From assembly GCF_910592395.1 (NCBI RefSeq), contig NC_088310.1:9615501-9679500 (forward strand): DNA of 64,000 bases, in the 5' to 3' direction. Positions within the stretch are counted from its first letter, which is position 1. Every line of letters starts with the position of its first letter. This document shows positions 20,901-32,900 of the stretch, in pieces. Below the pieces are notes generated by a model. It was not told the origin of the DNA and ran no database searches. It worked only from the letters and a program-made list of their open reading frames with translations. Origin of the DNA: Lineus longissimus (lineage: Eukaryota; Nemertea; Pilidiophora; Heteronemertea; Lineidae). Made by a program: the position numbers and the translations under genes.

Positions 20901-23900
20901 ATTACCCGTGACAAGTCCCTGATCTCGAGGTCCTATTATCTCTCTGAGGGCCTCATATAATAATCCGTCATTCCAGAGCAACAGCTTGCCATGTCTCACC
21001 AATCGCGCATCAAAGAAATGCAGAAGGAGCTGCAGCAAGAGAAGGGCCGCTACCTGGTGTTGAACAAGACGTCACAGGAGAAGGTTGAAGCCAAGGAACA
21101 GGAGTGCCTGGCCCTGCAGAGGAGGATGCAGCAGGCTCATGAGCAGCACGTCCAGGAGATGTCCAAGGCAAAGATGCAGATGGGAGATGGTCAGGCGGCG
21201 ATGATGGTGCAAAGACTGCAGGAGGTAAGGTGTCGCAAGGCGTTTGTCTCGACCTACCAGTACAATGCAAGATTCACTAGGACTAGTTAACCCTCTTGAT
21301 TGCTTTAGTTCAAAACAAAGTCATGCTGTATTAAAATAAACAATACATGCATGGTCGTACTTTCTGCTTTATAATTTATCCTTTATGAAATAGCATATAC
21401 ACATACATGTATGTCTAGAAAATGTGTTTTCTACTAATCATATATGAGTTTTACAAAATTTTGATCAAAGTCTATTCCATTTTAGGAAAACAAGCAACTG
21501 AAAGACGCTGCTGGAAAAGCTCAGTAAGTAACCTTCTGTCATAGTATCAAGAATGGATAATCAAAATTAATCTATACTTGATAGTATGTACATGTATAGT
21601 AAAAAGTCGATCGGATAGCAAAAAATAATTCATGTACATGTACATTCTTACATGTGGAAAACTTGAAGCTTGAATGTTTAAGCTTTTCCAAAAACTTCAG
21701 GAAAAAAATATTGGCTTTGTTTGACTGGGTTTATGTTTTGTTTATGTAGTCACTTGTTATATAATAATAATGTGACGCATTTATATAGCGCTCCTCAGTA
21801 ACGTAACTGTTAAAGCGCTGTGGGATAACATATTATCACCCCGGTCTCCACAGAAATCAATCGGGGGTTTCAAGGAGCAACCAGAAGGTGCTCACTTGAA
21901 CTTGACCAGTCAGGGAACCAAGGAGTGACTCGGCCGGGAGTTGAACCCACGACCTCCTGATCATGAGGCCGACTCTCTTCCACTGCGCTACCGCTGCCCC
22001 TTGTTGCGGGCTACCTGTCACTTGTCAACCTAATTGTCAACCATTGATTGTTTGTTAACTTACTTAAAACACAACATGACTTGACCCGAGTGTGAAAAGT
22101 GTCATCGTGAGTCTTATGGAGCCCACTCTTTGGATGTGACTTGTGTGTCCGTCATGTCACGCGTGACAAGTGAACAGTGACAAGAAACATGTGAAAATGT
22201 GGACTTATGTAAACTGAGCCCGACAGTGCACTCCCTGTAGGATTGATTATCGATTGGGGCTCTCTCTCTCTGAGACAACAAAGTCCCCACCTGGTCACAA
22301 GTTCCTTCCAAATGATATATTTTATTCGAATTACATGTCTTCTTAATACAAAGAACCAGGATCTTTTGCTGTTCAGTTCGGTTTGCTCTAGACTGCATTC
22401 CTCACATACTGTTCAAACTGAATACCTGTAATTGCTACAATAATTGGTGCCAAATAGAAACTGAGCACCATAGTCTAATCCTAGTGGTGTTCAAACTGAA
22501 GATCTGTAATTGCTACAATAATTGGTGCCAAATAGAAACCATGCACCATAGTCTAATCCTAGTGGTGTTCAAACTGAAGATCTGTAATTGCTACAATAAT
22601 TGGTGCCAAATAGAAACTGTGCACCACAGTCTAATCCTAGTGGTGTTCAAACTGAAGATCTGTAATTGCTACAATAATTGGTGCCAAATAGAAACCATGC
22701 ACCACAGTCTAATCCTAGTGGTGTTCAAACTGAAGATCTGTAATTGCTACAATAATTGGTGCCAAATAGAAACTGTGCACCATAGTCTAATCCTAGTGGT
22801 GTTCAAACTGAAGATCTGTAATTGCTACAATAATTGGTGCCAAATAGAAACTATGCACCATAGTCTAATCCTAGTGGTGTTCAAACTGAAGATCTGTAAT
22901 TGCTACAATAATTGGTGCCAAATAGAAACTATGCACCATAGTCTAATCCTAGTGGTGTTCAAACTGAAGCTTTGTTATTGCTACAATAATTGGTGCCAAA
23001 TAGAAACTATGCACCATAGTCTAATCCTAGTGGTGTTCAAACTGAAGATCTGTAATTGCTACAATAATTGGTGCCAAATAGAAACTGAGCACCATAGTCT
23101 AATCCTAGTGGTGTTCAAACTGAAGATCTGTAATTGCTACAATAATTGGTGCCAAATAGAAACCATGCACCATAGTCTAATCCTAGTGGTGTTCAAACTG
23201 AAGATCTGTAATTGCTACAATAATTGGTGCCAAATAGAAACTGTGCACCACAGTCTAATCCTAGTGGTGTTCAAACTGAAGATCTGTAATTGCTACAATA
23301 ATTGGTGCCAAATAGAAACCATGCACCACAGTCTAATCCTAGTGGTGTTCAAACTGAAGATCTGTAATTGCTACAATAATTGGTGCCAAATAGAAACTGT
23401 GCACCATAGTCTAATCCTAGTGGTGTTCAAACTGAAGATCTGTAATTGCTACAATAATTGGTGCCAAATAGAAACTATGCACCATAGTCTAATCCTAGTG
23501 GTGTTCAAACTGAAGATCTGTAATTGCTACAATAATTGGTGCCAAATAGAAACTATGCACCATAGTCTAATCCTAGTGGTGTTCAAACTGAAGCTTTGTT
23601 ATTGCTACAATAATTGGTGCCAAATAGAAACTATGCACCATAGTCTAATCCTAGTGGTGTTCAAACTGAAGATCTGTAATTGCTACAATAATTGGTGCCA
23701 AATAGAAATTATGCACCATAGTCTAATCCTAGTGGTGTTCAAACTGAAGATCTGTAATTGCTACAATAATTGGTGCCAAATAGAAACCATGCACCATAGT
23801 CTAATCCCAGTGGTGTTCAAACTGAAGAACTGTAATTGCTGCAATAATTGGTCCCAAATAGAAACTATGCACCATAGTCTTTTCCTAGTGGTGTTCAAAC

Positions 23901-26900
23901 TGAAGATTTGTAATTGCTGCAATAATTGGTGCCAAATGTGACCCATCTAAGCAAAACCAGGCGCTTGTCGCACAGAAGAAGAGCCTAAATGACACCAGGA
24001 GATAATGGAAGAAATTGATGTGCTCATATTTCACAAAAGGCAGACAATAGAGAAATGAACAAACAGTCCGTCTCAACCTGCCAAGCTCAGAGCGACATGC
24101 GCCTGGTTTTGCTGTGACGGGTCACAAATAGAAACTATGCACCATAGTCTAATCCTTGTTCTGTAGGATGAACAGCATGCCAGGCCCAGACACGTCAGGA
24201 CTTCAACAACAACTCAAGATCGTTCAGGGAGAACTCAATAACAACGTGATCAAACTGTCAGCGTTGGATAACGCCAAGAGAGCTCTTGAACAGAAAGTGA
24301 ATCGATACGAGGAACAGCTCAGAAAATCCGAGGGATCAAAGGTAATAGGATGAACGGGCATTCAATTTCATGCTTTGTTAAGTGATGTTATAGTTTAACC
24401 CCTTGTCTCTGTGACCACTGTCGACTTTATACAGACTCATGTCTGGGGTACCGGTGGTGCAATAGAATGCTATTAGAAACTGGTTGTGGTTCCTTAGAAA
24501 ATGATCGAGCTTCAACTGTGGCAGATATTTTGATTGATTGGGGCAGAATGCTGCCATAGATCTCCAAAGATGTGACTGTGGCCAAGATCAAATCACAGGC
24601 CAAATAATAAATCAACGAAAACAGCTTTGGTTCCATGTCAGCGATTTTACAAATGATGTTTCAATATGGCACTTATGGCAAATGAATAATTCTCAGCCCT
24701 CCAAGGGGCATCGCTAGCTTTTTGATCAGAAGGGGGGGGCAAAAATGACACTTGGAATTTTTCGCCCAGAATCATGATCATAAACACATTAACCCCCCTA
24801 CCCTCCCAACCACTAGCTACACACCTGCCTCCTCTTGCAAACTGGAAGGGAAGCATCCAATGAGGGTTGGACCTTGTCCCAGGATTGCCACAGACGCCGA
24901 TTACAAAGCTAAAGAATTTTTACTTCTGTTTAAAGAAAGAAACTGAAGCGGTTTGTACGAGGAAACTTCAAGAAGTCCAGGAAGAATTACGCAAATTACA
25001 AAACAGGAACAGTAATTCTGACAAGGAGTACGAGCGTGTAAGCCATGGAAAAGAAACGGCAGAGACCGAATGTGCATTCTTGAAAAATCGTCTCCAGCAG
25101 TTCGAATCTAGTCATGGTGCTGCGGTGGGTGACTTAGAAAGTAAACTTAAGGTTGGTGTTGGTGTCCTCTGTCTCCTGCTCCTTTTATGTCGATCTTGAA
25201 ATTGTTGCGGCTTTGGTATAAATCCCTTTCATCTTGAATTCCAACTCTACATATTTTAGTGGTTTCTCCCTTGGTAACTTGAGGGCAGTGTTTTTTACTA
25301 GGACTTAGTAAAACATATCTTCTCTTCAAAATTTCATTTCAACATTTTTTCCATATTCTGTGACGTTTGTTCCCATGTTGACATGGGTAAGCCTGCCCTA
25401 GGACCTTGGCTGTTCGCCATGTGACATTTCGAAAACCTGGTGTTGACCACCATTTTATTGACACATGGTCATCATAAAACTTGGAGTCAGGAATTCCGTG
25501 CCTTTTTCGTTGGGTTGTATCACACCATGTGGCGATTCTTTTGCTTGTTTTGTGGTCTTGAAACCACAAGATATTTAGAAAAGTAGCGCGTTTTGTCTAA
25601 TAAAAACTTCTACCATAAAAAACAAACTAATTGTCTCATGGCATTGAATCCGAAATCAGCCTGGCAATATTGGTAGTAATTTCATTCTCTTGGTAGTAAT
25701 CTTACTCTCTTGGTTTCATGCAATTTTGAAAACGTTTAAAATATCATATTGCAAAACTATCCATGTTTACCAATTTCAGGAAGCTCATGGGAGCAAGTCT
25801 GAACTCGACAACAAAATACGTCATCTTGAGTCACTCATAGCTGAAAAAGATAAATTGGTCAAAGCTAAAGAATCGGAAATGAAGGTGAGATTAAATGCTT
25901 TGCTCTCTTGAACTGGTCATCTGTGGTCATGCATCCCTGGCAAAACAGTCAATGTTGAAGATTGAGACCTGTAGGTGTAGGGCAAGCCTTGTTCACACCA
26001 TTTTATTTATTTAGATGGATGTCTGTCGACATCACAATAATATGTAAACAGCAGACCTGCCAACCTGTTACGATTTTCCGTATTCAGTACGGATTTTGGC
26101 CGAAAAATGCATTTTAGTACAGCGTTATGGAATTGCTATCAAAAATACGATTTTCAAAAAAAAGTTCAATTTTTTTTCGTTTCGTCGATTTCGTTTTGTT
26201 GATTTCTGTGCACCGCCAAGTCTCGGGCAAATCACATTAACTTTTTCAAATACATTGGCATTATGATACTGCCAGCGTTTCTCCTGCGTTGCGCACGACT
26301 CACTCTCAGATTACAATATGGCGGATTTCGATTTTGAACTTTTATATTAGTGCTTCTCAAGGAACAAAAAACCTACTGAAAGTTTGTGATAATGAGTCAT
26401 TTATGTGTTACTGAAAGACCCCCCCAAAATACTGAAAAAGTGACAAATTCAGGGGGAAAATACTGAAAAGGGTAATTAGGGGTTGGCAGCTCTGAAACAG
26501 GTGCACGCACCCTCACAGCCAGTCAACTCTGTGGAATGCACTTAACATGGACCTCAGAAACAGTGACTCATTAGATTGTTTTAGAAAAGGACTAAAGACA
26601 CTTCTATACAGGAAATACTTTCAGTGACTCTGTGTGGGGGGCGCATTTGAACATTCAATTTCCTGAGTGGAAATTGCGCCTAAGAAATGGAAATTTGATT
26701 GATTGAGTCAACGTGGTGTTTGTTGAGAAAAGCTGCAACAATATGGTCACCTGTTGATATTTCCCCCAACTACATATTGTATATAATGATGCTTAACCAA
26801 TGATGTAAAGCTGTTCTCGTACCGGATAAACAGTAATAATAAATATCTCGCAAGTCATGAGGTAGGTGGAAAAAACTCTTCGTATCCAATTAAATCCGAG

Positions 26901-29900
26901 GCGGAATGAGCGTTATTTACATGCCACTACGGTTAGGTGCCGATTCTATTGGCCTAGTTGCTCTGACACTGTATTCAATTTACCTCTCTCGTTTGCAGGA
27001 AGTCGTCGAGGAGAACCGAGAACTGCGATCTTGTCGTCAAAGACAGGCGGGTGAGGGTGAGGAATCGCCAAAAAAACCAGCTGGGGCGCCCAATGGAGAC
27101 GTGCACCCAGAAGAAAAAATAGAGTCAAAAATAGCTATTACAGAACATGAAAAAATGTAAGTTATTGGGAGAAGATAAAAAAACATATGTTATTGAGTGT
27201 TCAGAACAGTAACTCCCATCGCGGACTCTGAAATTTAAAATCTACTCAATGTTCATGGCTAGGCCGACTAGCTGTAGCTACATGTATTGCTGTGTTGACT
27301 CTCGATGTTCCATTCTGTACCTGGAAGTGTTGGCATTGTTTTGCAACAGACCCTGCGTACGAACTTTGCAGAGATTTGAAAATGGGATTGCCACAAGTGC
27401 AGGTTACATCTGGCTTTCTGGAAAAGCTAACATTATCTCACCTTCCTACAGCATAGTTTGTCAGTGCCTATAGTCTCTTTAAGAGAATAGACTATAAAAT
27501 GATGAACTTTGTAGTTATTCAATATTATGCCCGATTCAATTTCTTTTTCAGTTTAAATCAGTTACAGAGTGACATGCAAACAAAAGATTCCACAATTGCC
27601 ACATTACAAAATGACTTAGAAAGCCAAAAGAAAAAAAATAATGTAAGTAACTTGTAAGGATTTGCCTTGGCCGTCACTGCTGCTTATTTGCATCACTGGT
27701 AGCAGGTTATCAACATGACATCTGGACCTATCACACCTTTGGGACCAAGCTAGTCAAATCTTTCAAATCTGTGAAGAAATTTTCTTGTCAAATTTTGGAC
27801 ACCTCCAGTCTGTTATCTATTGTGCCTGAATTTCCCGTAGAACTGATTTTGATGCACTGGTTCTATTGAAAAACCTCTGTCCTGTTGAGTACCTCTTTTA
27901 TGGTAAGTTATTCTGGCATGGTATGCTCTTCACTTTCCTTTTCCACTTATCAGCCACTGCAGCTGGAATACACCTGACTTGATATCAGCCACTGTTGCTG
28001 GAATACACCTGACTTAATATCAGCCACTGCGGCTGGAATACAACTGGCTTAAGATCAGCCACTGCAGCTGGAATACACCTGACTTAATATCAGCCACTGC
28101 AGCTGGAATACACCTGACTTAATATCAGCAACTGCAGCTGGAATACACCTGGCTTAATAGCTGCGCTTACACCACGAAATATTGGTGGACCAATTGCACT
28201 TACACCACCACATTGCCGCGACAAATTGGTTCGGCAATCCATTGCCGATACAAATTGCCGAGCGAATTTGTCCCACCAAGCTTGATGGTCCAAATTCGCC
28301 CGGCTTGTTAAAAGCTCGGCTTTGTCGTGGTGTACGCGCAAATGGATCGGCAAATAGCTAGTTAGATGGTTCGGCTCCAGGCGGCGCTTTCGAAATGGCG
28401 CTTTCTGCGCATGCAATTTATTGTTTGCGCGCCATCTGTAGCCGGATTTTATAACTAGCTGCAGTGCTGGTGTAAGCGCTTGGTGGATTTTCGATGGTGC
28501 GGCATTGGTTCCCGAACCAAGATTGGTGGTCCATTTTCAGGTGGTGTAAGTGCGGCTATAATCAACCACTGCAGCTGGAATACACCTGACTTTGGTATCA
28601 GCCACTGCAGCTGGAATACACCTGACTTAATATCAGCGACTGCAGCTGGAATACACCTGACTTAATATCAGCAACTGCAACAGGAAAACACCTGATTTTA
28701 GTATCAGCCACTGCAGCTAGAATACACCTGACTTAATATCAGCGACTGTAGCTGGAATACACCTGACTTAATATCAGCAACTGCAGCTGGAATACACCTG
28801 ACTTAATATCAGCAACTGCAGCTGGAATACACCTGACTTAATATCAGCCACTGTAGCTGGAATACACCTGACTTAATATCAGCAACTGCAGCTGGAATAC
28901 ACCTGACTTAATATCAGCCACTGTAGCTGGAATACACCTGACTTAATATCAGCCACTGCAGTTGGAATACACCTGACTTAATATCAGCCACTGCGGCTGG
29001 AATACACCTGACTTAATATCAGCCACTGCAACTGGAATACAACTGACTTATCAGTTACTGCAACTGAAATACACTTCACTTAGTATCAGCCACTGCAGCT
29101 GGAATACACTTGACTTAATATCAGCCACAGCAGCTGACTTTTAATACCAGCTACAGTTGAAATACTCCTGACTTCAAGAAATCATGACTTCTTGTCATGG
29201 TATGAGCTAATGCAGTCTTGACTTCGAAACAGGAAGTTGTTCGAAATATTGATTGAGCATTTGAGTTGTCTTCCTGGTGAAAACTGCCTGGGATCAACTG
29301 GTTGAAATGTCACAGCCTACACACTGTAGGAAGCGAACCAGAAAACTCCTTCGATTTAATTATCAACATTTACATTTGATATTCCACTCCACCCATTTTC
29401 CTGGCTGTTTGCTTTTGCATTTTCTTGTTGTTTGTGATTTCCATGTACTTTACTTATTCTGACCCGTTCAGCTGCTTGTATGATCCTGACTAAAAACGAT
29501 TTTCTACAAAGCCATACTACACCTTTTGTGGAAATGATATTTGTGGAAAGGAACAAGTTTACAATGTAGTTATGTGATATTTTATTGTTTAGGGCCTGGT
29601 TGGTCATAAAGCACAAAATTTACGTTATCCCTAACAGTTACGTTAAGTATCCTTAAAGACGTTATCTCCCGAAGCTAATCTGGTTTTTGACATATTAAAA
29701 GACTTGATGACTCTGTTAAACTAGTGTGGCTTTAAACAACCCAGCCCAGGAAAGGTACAAGGTCAGAAAGTCGTCAAAAAAACTGATGCTGTGTCTATTG
29801 CTTTTCTCCTGGTGTACATGGTGTAAGCAGTTTCTGACCTCCTTATCTTATATCAATAATTGCAGAATTTTTCAGCAATCCAACAATTTATGTTCTCTGC

Positions 29901-32900
29901 ACTCTATTAACTCTGTACTGTGGTTGTATGACAATAAACATATATATATAATAGTGAATTTGATTTCATACAATCTGGATGATGAGTTGATATTTTGGGT
30001 GACGTTACGTTTAAAAGATTTTGCAATAGGCTACAGAATTTTGAAGTAAAAGTGCCAATCTAGAGGGGGGGGGGCTGTTTTATGCTTCTCGATGATTTTG
30101 TCAGTACATGTGCTTATCGCTAACTGGCTTTTATAATTAAGAACCTTTTATGTCAAAGAATGGCAATGTAAATAATTTCAAAAATGTTGGCAGACTGTAT
30201 TTATTATTTATCTAATAGGCCTTGAGAGAGAAAAATTGGAAAGCCATGGACGCGTTGTCACAGACAGAAAAAATGACGGCAGATATTCCGCAGCTGCGCA
30301 GAGAACTCGGTGAAAAAGACGCAGAAATTAATCGTCTTAGTGAAGATCTGGAGAAACATCAATCAAAGTGTAGTGTAAGACTCGTTGACTTCATCAGCTT
30401 GCACACCATGCTTGTTTCCTGGGGACGGGGTGACAAATGGCCATTTTTAATTTGTTTGCTTTTCGTGTCTTAATGTGTGCACCGCATCGATTTGAACACC
30501 AAGGGTGTACATTTTTTAACTCTTGTTGCTATTGCCGTGATGGGTTGATAAATTTTAGTGTGATATCTTCTTTTGTTTCATGTGGCCTTGGGTTTTCCTT
30601 GCCTACAGGTTTTGAAAACAAACTGACAATATTCCCCGACTTAAACCTTTTCAACCGAAATTCTTCATTTCTCTACCTGAAGAAATGCCTGGCATAAGTC
30701 TGGCAGAACCGAAATGGGTCAGGCAGTACGCTGGCCTGTATTAAAAGTTAACTTCCTCTGCGTTTCTTTGTGAAATTACAAATTGCTTTGGTCATTAAAG
30801 TCTACCCTACCAGCCCAGCTCTGTGTTTAACATTAAGTTCGCCAAACTTTTCCTGTTTTTAGCTGCGATGTGTTGTCTTTAATATCATATTTGTGTAGTA
30901 TGTTGTTGAAGGCCTACAGGGTGTGTCTACAAAAATGAACAAACTGAAATTTTTGTCTTACGAGAGAACTGAAGTGATAGGAAATCTGTAATCTCACCAT
31001 CCATTCTCGGCCTTCTACGCTCAAAGACTTTGATTCATTCTGTGGTACACCCCGTAGACTATAAATAATTACCATTTCTGTTCATCTATCTGTCATGCCT
31101 TATGGATCTCATGGCTAACAATATTAACCCTTCTGCTGCTGTTGACCTGCCGCGCGGAACATAACTCCTAAGCATGACCCTGTGGTCTATTTTGCTTATA
31201 TCTCGCTTCAAATTAGGCCGTTTGACTTGAAACCAAAATGAGATGAAAGAGAAATAAATTACGCATGCAATGAATGCATTTTGGTGCATCTCCTATGTCT
31301 CAAAGGTGGTCTGGCTTTGGGGGGGTAATTGGTGGATGCAAGCTGCAACCTCACCTCTGACTGCACAACTTCTGATTTATTTTGTTTAAACTTTGACGAG
31401 GAACTCATTCGAACAGCCGCATTAACGGAACAAACGTTGGCAAGGTCTATGCCTCTAAACCTTTCTCACTTGATTGTCAACGGAACAAACCTTGGCAAGG
31501 TCTATGCCTCTAAACCTTTTTCACTTGATTGTCAACGGAACAAACGTTGGCAAGGTCTATGCCTCTAAACCTTTTTCACTTGATTGTCAACGGAACAAAC
31601 GTTGGCAAGGTCTATGCCTCTAAACCTTTCTCACTTGATTGTCAACGGAACAAACCTTGGCAAGGTCTATGCCTCTAAACCTTTTTCACTTGATTGTCCT
31701 TGTCAGACCCGTGGGAGTTATTATAAATTTGTTTATCCACCCCTTCTTCGAGATTAACCCTCCCGAAATGACCGTTGGCATGTTCAGGAGACCATATATC
31801 TATAATGAAAGGTTAGAGCTGACTGCTTGGTTCAAGGTTGATGCTGTTCATCTTGGCTACTCACAGTACAAATTTGGTGATGACAGTCTTTACAGTTTAT
31901 GAGAACTTAAATACACCGACATGAAGAAATTCCCTGTAATAAAGAGGTTGAATTGGCCAATAATGATTACCCATAAGTCCACAAACCACAAATAATTGAC
32001 TAAATAATTGTTCTACAAAACTTCATATCACAGATTTTTTTCCAACATCTCTCTCAGTCCAAGATTACTTGTCAACAACTTGCAGATTTTTTTCACTTTG
32101 GTTTGCATGTTCCTGTGCATGATCGAGTGCCATAATTGTTTTGAAAGACTCGCCTCGCTATAACTTTGCTGGTTTTCTTCACAATATCAATAGCCGTGGC
32201 CACTTTCAATGTCTTTTTAGTTGTCTTTTGTCTTGACCATTCAAATCAAATAGAAAAAAGACTATGCTTCATGTTTTATTCGACTTGGGGCAGAATTGTT
32301 CCGCTCTGATTATTTCGATTTGTGATATGGCTTTCAAATGCTTTTTTGGTTGGGGGCAGTTCTAACTGATTCCATAGCTTTCTCACTTCCTGTGAAGCTA
32401 ATAATAATATTAAAGTTGAATATTTTAATGCGCTTGGCCGTTCTATGTTTTCAGCACCAGCAATGTACCTAATTCATCTATTGTTTATATTCTTTCCAGG
32501 AACTTTCCGAACAATTCCAGCAGGTCTCAGCAGAGCAAGAACAACTCCGAAAAGAACAAGAGGTCGTAACAATATTACGAGAGGAGCTAACGTCTGCCAA
32601 AACAGCCTTAGAAACTGTTCTGGGCGAAATGTCTGAGAAACAAAAACAATGTGATGTAAGCAATGGAATGCTTGTTGGCAATGTTGCTTGTAAATTGTGA
32701 ATATTTTCCTTGAAATGAAGCAGTATAAGGAAGTTAAAATGGGAAGAGCTATCCAGAAAAAGTATTTTTCTACTGGAGCTATTTTTTAATTTGATAGTGC
32801 TTTGCCTTATGGTCTTTCTGGAAATAGTGCTTTGAAGGCCTGAAGCAGGTAGCCAGCTGTTTTTGCTGCGGGGTTCAAAGGTGTCTAAATCACCGAGTTG

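Noticed and set aside
21930-22000. tRNA-Met-like sequence on the minus strand
   Set aside because: The box A, CAT anticodon position and box B are there, but it continues into a SINE body shared with two other loci, so it is a SINE head and not a tRNA gene.
22484-23941. 485-codon ORF with a repeated 26-residue unit
   Set aside because: Pure translation of the 78-bp minisatellite inside an intron. Units vary with no sign of coding constraint, and the frame does not join neighbouring exons.
27948-29172. Regular direct repeats as a CRISPR array
   Set aside because: The 30-, 35-, 55-, 78-, 96-, 110- and 157-bp arrays have no unique spacers between repeats and lie in animal introns or intergenic DNA.
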